64,000 nucleotides of DNA from contig MPNA01000018.1 in NCBI GenBank assembly GCA_002238785.1, positions 1 through 64,000 of the forward strand. The letters are read 5' to 3'. Source of the stretch: a bacterium OM1 bin76. Its GTDB lineage: Bacteria; Actinomycetota; Acidimicrobiia; Spongiisociales; ZC4RG35. The notes beneath the pieces are model-generated. The model saw nothing but the letters and a program-made list of their open reading frames with translations, searched no databases and was not told where the DNA came from. This document shows, piece after piece, positions 44,828 through 54,751 of this stretch (position 1 is its first letter; each line of letters begins with the position of its first letter). The translations under genes and the position numbers were made by a program.

Positions 44828-46579
44828 TTATCCCGAGGGTTTGGCTCTCGCCCGACGGGGAGCGACTGCGATGCCCAACTCCGCCAACTGTTCTCGGTCC
44901 ACCGCCGCAGGGGAACTGCTCAGGGGCTCCGCGCCGGTTTGGGTCTTGGGAAAGGGAATGATCTCCCGGATGCTCGAGACTCCACGGAGCACCGCCACCA
45001 GGCGGTCGAATCCCACTGCGAATCCGGCGTGGGGAGGGGCGCCGTACCTCAACGCCTTGATGAACCATCCGAACCGCTCCTCAGCCTCCTCCTCGGGGAT
45101 TCCCATGATCTCAAAGACCCTCCGCTGGGTGTCGGGATCGTGAATCCGCACACTTCCCGAACCCAACTCCACGCCGTTCAGGACCAGGTCGTAAGACCGG
45201 GCCACCGATTCCAGCGGCCGGCTCACCATCTGCTCCACATCGGTGGGAGAGGTAAATGGATGATGCAGGAAGGTGATTTCTCCGTCCTTTTCCTCGAACA
45301 TGGGAAAGTCCACCACCCACAAGAACTCCAAGCTATCCGGATCGTCGGGGGTTCCCAGATCCAGCCTGAGACGACCCAGGGTCTGCGCGGCAGTCTTCTC
45401 GCGGTCGGCCACCAACAGCAGGACATCTCCCGGGGTGCCTCCCATCCGCTCAACCAGGCTGTCCAACTCGACTTGTGAGAGGAACTTGGCCACCGGGGAA
45501 CGAGGGGGAGCCTGCGGTCGCACCACCATCCAAACCAGACCACCGGCGCCCCATTGCCGGGCCTTGGCAATCAAGGCATCCGCCCGGGCCCGGCTCATCT
45601 GTATCTGGCCGGCGTTGATGCCCCGGACCACGCCACCCGATCCCAAGATGTTCGCGAATGCTCGGAACCCGGTACCTGCGAACACGTCCGACAGGTCCTG
45701 TATCTGCATTCCGAACCGCACATCGGGTTTGTCGGTGCCGTAGCGGGCCATCGCCTCCCCGTAGGTGAGGCGCGGCAAGGGAACGGGTATCTCCTGGTCG
45801 GGGCGGAGAACCGAGGCCACCGCCATCACCACCTTCTCCACCGCCGCCAGCACGTCGTCCTGGTCCCAGAAGGCGCCTTCGAGATCTATCTGGGTGAATT
45901 CCAACTGCCGGTCGGCTCGGAAGTCCTCGTCCCGGTAGCAGCGACACATCTGGTAGTAGCGGTCGACCCCTGCCACCATTAGCAGTTGCTTGTAGATCTG
46001 GGGTGACTGGGGAAGGGCGTAGAAGGCGCCGGGATTGTGCCTGCTGGGCACCAGGAGGTCCCGAGCCCCCTCGGGAGTGGAGCGAATCAGAGTGGGGGTC
46101 TCAACCTCCCAGAACGCCATGTCCTCCAGGGTGCGCCGCACGGTTCGAAGCGCCAGGGAACGGGCCGCCAGGTTGCGGGCCATCCTTGGACGACGCAGAT
46201 CCAGGTAGCGATACTCCAACCGCAACAGTTCTTCAGCGTCGGTGCGGTCCTCGATCGGGAACGGCAACTCTTCCGAAGGGCTCAGGATGGTGAGTTCCTC
46301 CACGTCCATCTCGACCATTCCACTGGACATTGCCGGGTTCTCCGCCCCTTCCGGACGGCGGCGTATCACTCCGTGAACCTGGATGCAGTACTCGCGGCGC
46401 AACAGGACGGATTCCTCGAAACGCTGCGGTTCCATCACCACCTGCACCACCCCCGTGTGGTCCCGCAGATCCACGAACGCCACCCCTCCGTGGTGTCGCC
46501 TCCGGTCCACCCATCCCGCCAGGGTGACCCTCTCGCCCACACTCTGCAAAACTATCTGGGAGGCGGTATGACTTCTCAC
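44828..46579 (-). CDS. aspS: Aspartyl-tRNA synthetase
   Basis: A 583-residue class II synthetase of bacterial type. The OB-fold anticodon domain (GWVDRRRHHGGVAFVDLRD), motif 2 (CRCYRDEDFRADRQLEFTQI), the GAD insertion and motif 3 (GFAVGFDRLVAVL) are seen. Whether it is discriminating or also charges tRNA-Asn cannot be judged. It overlaps hisS by 4 bases. Confidence 0.95.
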   Translation of the reverse strand: MRSHTASQIVLQSVGERVTLAGWVDRRRHHGGVAFVDLRDHTGVVQVVMEPQRFEESVLLRREYCIQVHGVIRRRPEGAENPAMSSGMVEMDVEELTILSPSEELPFPIEDRTDAEELLRLEYRYLDLRRPRMARNLAARSLALRTVRRTLEDMAFWEVETPTLIRSTPEGARDLLVPSRHNPGAFYALPQSPQIYKQLLMVAGVDRYYQMCRCYRDEDFRADRQLEFTQIDLEGAFWDQDDVLAAVEKVVMAVASVLRPDQEIPVPLPRLTYGEAMARYGTDKPDVRFGMQIQDLSDVFAGTGFRAFANILGSGGVVRGINAGQIQMSRARADALIAKARQWGAGGLVWMVVRPQAPPRSPVAKFLSQVELDSLVERMGGTPGDVLLLVADREKTAAQTLGRLRLDLGTPDDPDSLEFLWVVDFPMFEEKDGEITFLHHPFTSPTDVEQMVSRPLESVARSYDLVLNGVELGSGSVRIHDPDTQRRVFEIMGIPEEEAEERFGWFIKALRYGAPPHAGFAVGFDRLVAVLRGVSSIREIIPFPKTQTGAEPLSSSPAAVDREQLAELGIAVAPRRARAKPSG

Positions 46580-47802
46580 GATCTGCCCTCTTTGATCGCC
46601 GCTTTCTCTGCCCAGTCTCCCAGTCCCTCCTTGAACAGAGTCTCCCGGTCATATCCCTCTCGCACTTCCATTCTCAGCCCGCTGACGACCCCCACATACT
46701 TCGCTCCCGAACGGGTGGCGGCTCGGAACTGGGCCTTGACGCTGCGGCCGTCCAGGTCGAACCCCACCCGCAGTCCCGCTTGGCGAAGAGGGGCCGCCCA
46801 TTCCATCAATTGGGTGGGAGTCACCGGCTTCTCTGCAACCAAGAAGACATCCAACGCGGATCCCGGCCCCGGCGGGGCGGCCATCAGAATCCGGTCGATC
46901 CCCGCTGCGAAGCCCACACCGGGAGCGGGCTTTCCCCCCAATGCCTCGGCCAGGCCGTCATACCGGCCACCCCCCAACACCGTCGCCTGGGTGGTCTCCA
47001 GAGTGGTGGAGACGAATTCGAAAGTGGTGCGGGAGTAATAGTCGAGGCCCCTGACCAGTCTCGCCGACCGCCGGTACTTCACTCCCAGACCATCCAATCC
47101 GTCCCGAACCCGGCGGAAATGGCCGCGGCAATCCGGGCACCAGTAGGAGGCGATGTCCGGTAGTGCATTCGGATCGGGCTGGCAGGTGGAGCAATCCAGG
47201 ATCCGTAACGGGTTCAAATCCACCAATTCAAGGTGATTCTCGCACAGGGCGTCTCGGCTGCGTGCCAGCACCTCTTTCAGATCCGCCAGATAAGCCCCCC
47301 GGCATCTGGAATCTCCCAGACTGTTGATCAGCAGGTCCGTCTCTACTCCCACTTTGGCCAGGAAAGTCTCGGCCAGTGCGATGACTTCCACGTCGGCTGC
47401 CTCCGACGGCGAGCCGATGCATTCCACCCCCACCTGCCAGAACTGCCTCCGGCGACCCCCTTGAGGCTGTTCGTAGCGGAACATTGGTCCCGAGTAGGCC
47501 ACCTTCCACAGGCCGGTCCCTCCCTTTTTCAGGTACGCCCGCATCACCCCGGCGGTTCCCTCCGGGCGCAGGCTCAACGACCTTCCCCGGCGGTCCGGGA
47601 AGGTGTACATCTGCTTGGTGACCACCTCGTTGGTCTCCCCCACTCCCCGCTCGAACAACTCGGTGAACTCGAAGGTGGGAGTGATCACCAATTCGTATCC
47701 GTAGGACGCCGACAGGCTCTCCCACATGGCCAGCGCCTCTCGCCATCGGGAGGATTGCGGCGGACCGATCACATCGGTCCCCTTGGGAAGGCGGATGACC
47801 AT
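46576..47802 (-). CDS. hisS: Histidyl-tRNA synthetase
   Basis: A 408-residue class II synthetase. Motif 1 region PTFEFTELFERGVGE, motif 2 FRYEQPQGGRRRQFWQ, and the His-specific LVRGLDYYSRTTFEF are present, with GGGRYDGLAEALGG near motif 3. The anticodon-binding domain ends the protein. It is followed by aspS in the same run, as in many bacteria. Confidence 0.95.
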   Translation of the reverse strand: MVIRLPKGTDVIGPPQSSRWREALAMWESLSASYGYELVITPTFEFTELFERGVGETNEVVTKQMYTFPDRRGRSLSLRPEGTAGVMRAYLKKGGTGLWKVAYSGPMFRYEQPQGGRRRQFWQVGVECIGSPSEAADVEVIALAETFLAKVGVETDLLINSLGDSRCRGAYLADLKEVLARSRDALCENHLELVDLNPLRILDCSTCQPDPNALPDIASYWCPDCRGHFRRVRDGLDGLGVKYRRSARLVRGLDYYSRTTFEFVSTTLETTQATVLGGGRYDGLAEALGGKPAPGVGFAAGIDRILMAAPPGPGSALDVFLVAEKPVTPTQLMEWAAPLRQAGLRVGFDLDGRSVKAQFRAATRSGAKYVGVVSGLRMEVREGYDRETLFKEGLGDWAEKAAIKEGRS

Positions 47803-47805
47803 CGT

Positions 47806-48453
47806 CTAGAGCAGGCTCAGCAAGAAGGGGTTGTGGTTGCGTTCCAGCCCGAGGGTAGTGCTCTCCCCGTGTCCGGGCAGCACGATTGTCTCGAACGGCA
47901 GGCCGAGAATCTTGCGGCGCATGCTCTCCATCAAGGTCTCGTAATCACCCCCCGGCAGGTCGGTGCGCCCGATCGAGCCACGGAACAATTGGTCGCCCGA
48001 GAACAGAAGTCCTTCGCTGGGAAGATGGAAACAACAATGGCCAGGGGTGTGGCCGGGAGTGTGCAGGACGGTCAACTCCAAACCGGCCAGTTCCAACACG
48101 TCCCCATCCGACAGATCACGCCGCAGAGTCGGCGGGCGGTAGTCCCCGGGAGGAATGGCACCCATCAGGTTGAGGAGTTGTCGATGGGGGTGAAGGGTCA
48201 GAAAGTCATCGTCGGGATGTATGTAGGAGGCCACCCCCAACAGATCCTCTGCCGACCCGGCCCCTCCCATGTGATCTATGTGACCGTGCGTCAGCAGCAG
48301 GGCCACCGGCGCCAGGTCATACTTGGCGCACAGGTCCGCCACCCCGCGGGGGTCGGGAGGTGCGTCCACCACCACGCAAGGCCCACCCGATTCCGGGGCC
48401 ACGACATAGCAGTTGGTCTGCGCAAACCAAAGAGACACACTATCAACCAGCAT
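47806..48453 (-). CDS. MBL-fold metal-dependent hydrolase (glyoxalase II-like)
   Basis: A 215-residue metallo-beta-lactamase-fold protein. The metal site HxHxDH is in LLTHGHIDHMGG, with further His ligands in HTPGHTPGHCCF and PGHGE. Between rel and hisS the same kind of gene is found in Mycobacterium (recalled). Glyoxalase II-like thioesterase activity is the usual guess. Confidence 0.87.
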   Translation of the reverse strand: MLVDSVSLWFAQTNCYVVAPESGGPCVVVDAPPDPRGVADLCAKYDLAPVALLLTHGHIDHMGGAGSAEDLLGVASYIHPDDDFLTLHPHRQLLNLMGAIPPGDYRPPTLRRDLSDGDVLELAGLELTVLHTPGHTPGHCCFHLPSEGLLFSGDQLFRGSIGRTDLPGGDYETLMESMRRKILGLPFETIVLPGHGESTTLGLERNHNPFLLSLL

Positions 48454-48463
48454 CGGCCCGTCC

Positions 48464-50680
48464 TCAGTAAGGGAGGTCCGACGTGATCCTGAAGGCCTTG
48501 AACACTCCGTCCACCCCCTTCAGATCGGAGAGAAGACGGCGCAACTGCCCGGCATCCGACAACTCCACTTCGTATTGGAAGACGGCCACCAGGTCTACTC
48601 CCACCGCCGAGGTGGCTGCGGTGATGTTGCCTCCGATCTCCGAAATGACCGCAGTCACATCCCGTAGCAGTCGAGTTCGGTCCAATGCCTCCACCTGCAC
48701 CCACACGGTAAAGGCATTGATACGATCCAGCGACCAAGCCACCTCGACCATCCGCTCCATCCCCGGAGACCGGTCGGCCAGGTTGGTGCACTCCGTCCGG
48801 TGCACGGAGACGCCCCGACCCATGGTCACGTAGCCGATGATCTCGTCAGCGGGCACCGGGGCGCAACACCCTGCCAGTTTCACCATGGTGTCGCCCATCC
48901 CCTCCACCAGGACCCCCGGAGAAGCATCATCGATCCGGCGGCGACGAAGCGGCGGAGACAGTAGGTCCACCTTTTCCTGGGCTTCCGGAGGCGGAGGTCT
49001 GACGGCCCGCTCCAAACGCTGAATCACTGTGCTCGGAGCGATATCCCCCTCGCCCAACGCCAGGAAGAGATGGTCCACCTCGTCCCTGCCCAGGTCCTCG
49101 GCGATGGAAGCCAGCAAGCGATCCCGGGCGGCAGCCGTCAACCCCAGTCTTGCTTTGCGAAGTTCCGCCCACAGCACTTCCCGGCCCTCGGCAATTGACT
49201 GTGCCCGCCGTTCCTTGGAGAACCACTGCTTGATCTTGGTTCGGGCCCGCGAGGTCTTGACGGTCTTCAGCCAGTCCCGGCTGGGGCCGACTCCCTGGGA
49301 ACGGGAGGTAATGATCTCCACCACGTCACCCGAAGAGAGAGACGTGGAGAGGGGTAGCAACCTGCCGTTGACTCGGGCCCCAACGCATCGGTCCCCGACC
49401 TCGGTGTGGATCGAATAGGCAAAGTCAACCGGAGTGGCCCCGGCGGGGAACTGTTTGACGTCGCCGCGGGGGGTGATGACAAAGACCTCGTCACGGTACA
49501 GATCCAACTTGAGGTGATCCAGAAACTCGCGGGGGTCCTCGAACTCCTCCCGCAACCCGCCCAGATCACCCACCCACTCCAGGTCCACCGCTCCGGGGCC
49601 TTCCTTGTATCGCCAGTGGGCGGCGATGCCCCTCTCCGCCAGTTGGTGCATTTCCGCGGTGCGGATCTGGATTTCGATGGCCTTGCCGTCTATCCCCACC
49701 ACCGTGGTGTGCAGGCTCTGGTAGAGGTTCGTCTTGGGCATGGCTACGAAGTCCTTGAAGCGGCCGCTCAATGGCGACCAGTGGGAGTGGATGTCTCCCA
49801 GGGCGGCGTAGCAATCGCGGATTCGCGGAACCACCACTCTGATGCCTATCAGATCGTAGATCTCCTCGAACTGCTTGCCGCTCTCCACCATTTTGCGATA
49901 GATGGAGTAGTGGTGCTTGGGGCGGCCGCTCACCTCGGCGGAGATTCCCGCATCGGCCAGAATCCCGGACACCTCTTCGATCATCTTGTCTATTGCGACT
50001 TGCCGTTCCGGCGCCAGTTCCAGCAGTTTGGCATCAATCTCTGCGTAGGGACCGGGGTAGAGAATCGCCAGACAACGATCCTCGAGTTCATGCTTGATCT
50101 CCTGGATTCCCAGCCGGTGAGCCAGCGGTGCGTATACGTCCAAGGTCTCGGTGGCCACCGCTCTCTGCTTGCCGGGACGCAAGGCGCTGACGGTCCGCAT
50201 ATTGTGCAGGCGGTCGCACAGCTTGATAACCAGTACCCGCACGTCACGAGCCATGGCTACCACCATTTTCCGAATAGTGGCCGCCTGGGCCTCCTCCCGG
50301 TTGGGATAGGAAATCCGATCCAACTTGGTCACCCCGTCGATCAATTCAGCTATCTCCACTCCGAATTGTCTCTTGACGTCCTTGTAGTCGAGGTCGGTGT
50401 CCTCAAGGGTGTCGTGCAACAGTCCGGCGGCCAGGGTAGCCACATCCATTCCGAGATCGGCAAGGATGCGGGTGACGGTGACCGGGTGGACTATGTAAGG
50501 ATCACCAGACTTGCGAAGCTGTCCCCGGTGGGCCTCTTCAGCCACGGTATAAGATCGGCGCAGCAATTCCACGTCTCCACCGGGATGGTGCTCCAAGAAG
50601 CGCGCAATCACCTTGGCCAGCGGGTCGTCAGACCCGGAACGATGATGAGAGGTGGGGCGCCGCGCCGAGATCTCGGCCAC
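48464..50680 (-). CDS. rel: Bifunctional (p)ppGpp synthetase/hydrolase Rel
   Basis: A 738-residue long RelA/SpoT protein controlling the stringent response. The HD hydrolase domain (RKSGDPYIVHPVTVTRI, GLLHDTLEDTD) and synthetase domain (LIGIRVVV, AMPKTNLYQSLHTTV) are both intact, followed by TGS (FPAGATPVDFAYSIHTEVGD), helical and C-terminal ACT domains. It follows secF. Confidence 0.95.
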   Translation of the reverse strand: MAEISARRPTSHHRSGSDDPLAKVIARFLEHHPGGDVELLRRSYTVAEEAHRGQLRKSGDPYIVHPVTVTRILADLGMDVATLAAGLLHDTLEDTDLDYKDVKRQFGVEIAELIDGVTKLDRISYPNREEAQAATIRKMVVAMARDVRVLVIKLCDRLHNMRTVSALRPGKQRAVATETLDVYAPLAHRLGIQEIKHELEDRCLAILYPGPYAEIDAKLLELAPERQVAIDKMIEEVSGILADAGISAEVSGRPKHHYSIYRKMVESGKQFEEIYDLIGIRVVVPRIRDCYAALGDIHSHWSPLSGRFKDFVAMPKTNLYQSLHTTVVGIDGKAIEIQIRTAEMHQLAERGIAAHWRYKEGPGAVDLEWVGDLGGLREEFEDPREFLDHLKLDLYRDEVFVITPRGDVKQFPAGATPVDFAYSIHTEVGDRCVGARVNGRLLPLSTSLSSGDVVEIITSRSQGVGPSRDWLKTVKTSRARTKIKQWFSKERRAQSIAEGREVLWAELRKARLGLTAAARDRLLASIAEDLGRDEVDHLFLALGEGDIAPSTVIQRLERAVRPPPPEAQEKVDLLSPPLRRRRIDDASPGVLVEGMGDTMVKLAGCCAPVPADEIIGYVTMGRGVSVHRTECTNLADRSPGMERMVEVAWSLDRINAFTVWVQVEALDRTRLLRDVTAVISEIGGNITAATSAVGVDLVAVFQYEVELSDAGQLRRLLSDLKGVDGVFKAFRITSDLPY

Positions 50681-50708
50681 CTGCCTCAGTCTACCTGCCC
50701 GACCGTTC

Positions 50709-51794
50709 CTATCGGGGGCGACGGCGGCTACGGCGGCGTTTTGGCGGACGAGGTGGCATCGACCCCTCCATGGAGAACAGGTCGGAGGAGGTCGGCGCCG
50801 GTTTAGGGGCTTCCTCGACTTCCACAGCCTCCTCCGGCTCGGACCCGCCGCGCCTTCGGGCCACCCTGCGACTCTGGTCCATCCAGGCGACTTCCCGTTC
50901 TCGCCAAAGCGCCAACAGGGGAGAGGCCACGAATATCGAGGAGTAGGTACCCGCTGCGATGCCTACGAACAGCGCCAGCGAAAAGTCGCGCAGAGGGGCG
51001 GCGCCCAGAATCAACGAGCCCACGAACAGGATGCTCCCCACCGGTATCAAAGAGGTGAGGGAAGTGTTTATCGAGCGAGCCAGCACCATGTTCATAGACC
51101 GGTTGACGATCTCCGTGTAGGTCAGGACATCTCCATAGTCCCCTTCCAACTCCCTCACCCGATCGAACACCACCACCGTGTCATATAACGAGTAGCCGAG
51201 AACGGTAAGCGCCGCCACCACAGTGGCCGGGGTTACTTCAAAGCGGGTTATGGCATAGATTCCGATGGTGATCAGCAGGTCATGCAACAGCGCCACGATT
51301 CCCGAGAGCGCCATCTTCCACTGCAATCGGATGGAGATGAAGATCACCACCGCTCCTAGGAACACCCCCAACGCCAAGAGCGCCCGGCGAGCCACCAAAG
51401 CGCCAAAGGTCGGGCCGACTGCCTGGCGGTTGACGTCCTCGGGGGGCGCTCCAACCGCAGTCGCCACTGAAGCCACCATTTCGTCCTCGATGTCCACGGG
51501 GATGGGCCCGGTCTGGATCCGAATGCCGCGTCCCTCATCTATCTCTTGGATGCGGGAGTCAACCACCCCCAACTCGGTGAGGGTGGCTTCGAGTTCCCCG
51601 ACGCTCACCCCACTTCGATTGTCGGTCTGCACCTGTACGCCGCCGGTGAACTCCAAACCCAGGTTGAGACCGAAGATTCCCGCCGTCAGGGCGGAAATAA
51701 CCAGCAACGCCGCCGACATGTAGAACCATCGGCGACGAAGGCCGACGAAGTCGATTTGGGTCTCGCCCCTGGAGATCTTCTGCCAGGTGTTCAT
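50709..51794 (-). CDS. secF: Protein translocase subunit SecF
   Basis: A 361-residue membrane protein that works with SecD to complete export after SecYEG and SecA. It has the N-terminal FGLNLGLEFTGGVQVQ periplasmic-entry motif and six membrane segments, with TVLGYSLYDTVVVFDRVRE in the conserved helix. ATG 51794 overlaps the secD stop (ATGA); the frame extends upstream inside secD. The C-terminal tail is Arg/Pro-rich. Confidence 0.94.
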   Translation of the reverse strand: MNTWQKISRGETQIDFVGLRRRWFYMSAALLVISALTAGIFGLNLGLEFTGGVQVQTDNRSGVSVGELEATLTELGVVDSRIQEIDEGRGIRIQTGPIPVDIEDEMVASVATAVGAPPEDVNRQAVGPTFGALVARRALLALGVFLGAVVIFISIRLQWKMALSGIVALLHDLLITIGIYAITRFEVTPATVVAALTVLGYSLYDTVVVFDRVRELEGDYGDVLTYTEIVNRSMNMVLARSINTSLTSLIPVGSILFVGSLILGAAPLRDFSLALFVGIAAGTYSSIFVASPLLALWREREVAWMDQSRRVARRRGGSEPEEAVEVEEAPKPAPTSSDLFSMEGSMPPRPPKRRRSRRRPR

Positions 51795-53299
51795 CGGCGT
51801 TCTCCTGCTGCCGCGGGCAGAGAGAGCCATCCAGAGCGCCCCACCGGAGTGTGGGCCAGAATCCACGCCGCTCTACGGGTGAAGGACCGGGCTACGAATA
51901 TGTCAAGAATGGTGGCGATTCCCAGGGAAAGCGCGAATCCCTTCACTGCTCCCACCGTCAACACCCACAGCAGGGTGGCCCCCAGGAGGGAAACCGTGTC
52001 GGCGGTGAGGATGGTTCGGAAGGCGGTCTGGAAACCCTGGGTGGCGGCTGAAGGCACGGTTCTTCCCGCCCGCAATTCATCCTTGATTCGTTCGAAGTAG
52101 ACGATATAGGAATCAGCCGTGATACCAATGGCCACAATGATTCCGGTCACCCCCGCCAAGGTCAGTGTGACCCCCTGGAAGTGGCCCAAGAGGGCGTAGA
52201 TGGCGATTAGCAACGCGCCGAAGACCGATATTCCCAGCACTGCCACCAATCCCAAGGCGCGGTAGTAGAGCAATAACACCACCGCCACCAGGGCCAGTCC
52301 TGCAATCCCCGACACCAGGCCGATTTGAAGGGAATCCGACCCCAGGGTGGCTGATACTTTCTCCACCTGGCTCCGCTCGAAGGCCACCGGCAGGGACCCG
52401 TAGCGAAGGATCACCGCTAGGTTCTGGGCCTGTTCTTCGGCGGCGGGATCGTTTCCGAGAGTGATCACCGCATCCCCTCCGGCGATACCCACCCCGGCCA
52501 CCACGTCTTCGGACACCTGTGGAGAGGCGATTATCCGCCCATCCAGGACAATGGCGATCTGGCGACGCGGATCGCCAATTGCAAAGGCAGCCGCCTCTCC
52601 GGTGAGTGTGGCGAACAATTCGGATCCCTCTGAATTCAACGACAGATTGACGACCCATTGAGCAGAGGTGTTGTTAAAGCCGGGCAGCGCCTGGGACACA
52701 TCCGAACCTGTCATCTCCGCCGGGCCAAGCGTCAGTACCTCCGCTCCGAACAAGGTGAAGTTGGGCAGATAGGCAACCTCATCGGGATCATCCTCGATGG
52801 TGTAACCGGTCACCGGATCCACCCCTTCGGGGACCTCGGGCAGGGTGAGGGTGGTGGTAGTGGTGATCACCGCTGACTCGTCGGATCCCCCCTCCACTTC
52901 GTTTCCTGGTGGATCAGTGGTATTCGTCACCAGCGGACCCTCCAAGCCAGGGGTGGAATCCAAGACCGGACGGAAGGACAATCGCCCGGTCCGGCCGATG
53001 GCGTCCAGTGCTTGCTGTTCGTTCTGGACTCCGGGAAGCTGCACCAGCACGGTCGTCCCCCCCGAAATGGAGATCTCTGGTTCCTGCACTCCCCCCACGT
53101 CCTCTATGCGGCGGCGCATGATGTCCACCGCGTACTCCATCACATCGGGGTCTGTGTCATCGGGGGCGGTGAGCACCACCGAGGTACCGCCTTGCAGATC
53201 CAATCCCAGCTTGGGCTCCACGCCAACCAGGTAGACGGCGACCAGACCTCCCCAGGCGATCCCGACAACAATCAGCAGGCCGATGACCCGCCGAAGCAC
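51791..53299 (-). CDS. secD: Protein translocase subunit SecD
   Basis: A 502-residue SecD. The start MLRRVIGLLIVVGIAWGG is the first membrane helix, GLDLQGGTSVVL the D1 motif, the large extracytoplasmic domain spans about residues 40-310, and five helices follow with ITADSYIVYFERIKDE and GFALSLGIATILDIF. A Thr-rich insert (SAVITTTTTLTLPEV) lies in the extracytoplasmic domain. It starts 3 bases after yajC. Confidence 0.94.
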   Translation of the reverse strand: MLRRVIGLLIVVGIAWGGLVAVYLVGVEPKLGLDLQGGTSVVLTAPDDTDPDVMEYAVDIMRRRIEDVGGVQEPEISISGGTTVLVQLPGVQNEQQALDAIGRTGRLSFRPVLDSTPGLEGPLVTNTTDPPGNEVEGGSDESAVITTTTTLTLPEVPEGVDPVTGYTIEDDPDEVAYLPNFTLFGAEVLTLGPAEMTGSDVSQALPGFNNTSAQWVVNLSLNSEGSELFATLTGEAAAFAIGDPRRQIAIVLDGRIIASPQVSEDVVAGVGIAGGDAVITLGNDPAAEEQAQNLAVILRYGSLPVAFERSQVEKVSATLGSDSLQIGLVSGIAGLALVAVVLLLYYRALGLVAVLGISVFGALLIAIYALLGHFQGVTLTLAGVTGIIVAIGITADSYIVYFERIKDELRAGRTVPSAATQGFQTAFRTILTADTVSLLGATLLWVLTVGAVKGFALSLGIATILDIFVARSFTRRAAWILAHTPVGRSGWLSLPAAAGERR

Positions 53300-53302
53300 A
53301 GA

Positions 53303-53590
53303 TCAGCCTTCCATGGCTCGTTTGGATGCGATGGCCTTCTTGGCGATCCGCAAAGACCCGTATTCAAGCTCGATTATCACCGCGTCATCCTCAACGCTGC
53401 GAACCGATCCCATGATTCCCCCTATGGTTTGAACGTGGTCTCCCAATTCCAGGTTCGCCACCAGTTGCTGCTGCTGCTTGGCGCGCTTGCGCTGCGGCCT
53501 GATGAGCAGAAAATAAAAGAACAAAAGAAAGCCGCCGAGAACCAACCATGTGAAGATTGGGCTCCCTGCCGACTCTTGAGCGAGGATCAT
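53303..53590 (-). CDS. yajC: Preprotein translocase subunit YajC
   Basis: A 95-residue single-span protein (IFTWLVLGGFLLFFYFLLIRPQRKRAK) followed by the YajC domain (LELGDHVQTIGGIMGSV). It is the accessory of SecDF and lies in the usual yajC-secD-secF order. ATG 53590 has a purine-rich ribosome-binding site (caggagttgtcatttcATG). Confidence 0.93.
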   Translation of the reverse strand: MILAQESAGSPIFTWLVLGGFLLFFYFLLIRPQRKRAKQQQQLVANLELGDHVQTIGGIMGSVRSVEDDAVIIELEYGSLRIAKKAIASKRAMEG

Positions 53591-53626
53591 GAAATGACAA
53601 CTCCTGTTTTCGGTCCGCTGAAGATA

Positions 53627-54751
53627 TCAGACTAGCGTCCCGCTCCCCTGTTGGGAAACTCCCGTGCCCCCGAATTCACCGCGGAACCTGTTGAACTCAC
53701 CGTCCAGGATCGCCCGACGGGCAGTCGCCATCAATCTGGTGGCATAGGTGAGGTTGTGGATGGAGACAAGCCTCTTGGCGGTGAGTTCTCCCACCCGGAG
53801 CAGGTGACGCAGGTAGGACCGGGTGTAGCGGCCGCAGGCCAGACAGTCACAGCCGGGGTCGAGGGGACGTTCGTCGTGCGCGTACGCACCGGCCCGAAGG
53901 TTGTAGTCGCCGTTCCAGCCGAGCACCTTGCCGTGCCTGGCTAGTCGGGTGGGCCAGACGCAGTCGAACATGTCCACCCCGCGGGCGATGGCATCCAGCA
54001 TTCCCGAGGAGTCCCCCACCCCCATCAGGTAGCGAGGCAGGTGAGGAGGCAGTTCGGGCACACACGCCTCCAAGGCCAAATTGCGATCCGCCGCCGATTC
54101 GCCCACCGACAACCCACCGATGCCGAATCCCAAAAACCCCAATTCGGCGGTGGCCCTGGCGCTTCGGCGTCGAAGGTCGGGGTCTACACCTCCCTGCACG
54201 ATTCCGAACAGCGCCTGGTCGCGGCGTCGATGAGCCGCCAGGGCTCGGCGGGACCAGCGCAAGGTGCGTTCTGAGGCCTCCTCCAAGTCCTGAATAGGAG
54301 AGGGAAGAGCCAAGCAGATGTCGAGCACCATGGCGATGTCGGCCCCGAGGCGCTCTTGATGGAGCACCGCTTCCTCAGGAGTGAGGCTCACCTTGGAACC
54401 GTCGTAGATGGAACGGAACACCGCACCCTCTTCGCTGATCCGGGGATTGAGAGAGAACACCTGGTAGCCCCCCGAGTCGGTGAGCACCGGGCGGCGCCAC
54501 GCCATGAATTCATGCAAGCCTCCCATCTGCTGGATTAATTCCGTTCCCGGTCGCAGCATCAGGTGATAGGTGTTTGCCAACATGATCGGGGCATCCAGTC
54601 GCTCGAGATCCGCAGCGTCCAGTCCTTTCACTGAGGCGCGAGTACCGACCGGCATGAATACCGGTGTGGGAACGTCGCCGTGGGGCGTATGAAGCACCCC
54701 AGCCCGGGCGGCGCCTTCCTGCGCCTGCCGCGTCCAGGTGACCGGATTCAT
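53627..54751 (-). CDS. tgt: tRNA-guanine transglycosylase
   Basis: A 374-residue Tgt that swaps guanine-34 for the queuosine precursor in GUN tRNAs. Catalytic Asp residues lie in TDSGGYQVFSL and MFDCVWPTRLARHG, and the zinc site is CDCLACGRYTRSYLRHL. ATG 54751 overlaps the queA stop (ATGA). The frame extends to 54850 inside queA, which is rejected. Genes for preQ1 synthesis are not in the window. Confidence 0.94.
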   Translation of the reverse strand: MNPVTWTRQAQEGAARAGVLHTPHGDVPTPVFMPVGTRASVKGLDAADLERLDAPIMLANTYHLMLRPGTELIQQMGGLHEFMAWRRPVLTDSGGYQVFSLNPRISEEGAVFRSIYDGSKVSLTPEEAVLHQERLGADIAMVLDICLALPSPIQDLEEASERTLRWSRRALAAHRRRDQALFGIVQGGVDPDLRRRSARATAELGFLGFGIGGLSVGESAADRNLALEACVPELPPHLPRYLMGVGDSSGMLDAIARGVDMFDCVWPTRLARHGKVLGWNGDYNLRAGAYAHDERPLDPGCDCLACGRYTRSYLRHLLRVGELTAKRLVSIHNLTYATRLMATARRAILDGEFNRFRGEFGGTGVSQQGSGTLV

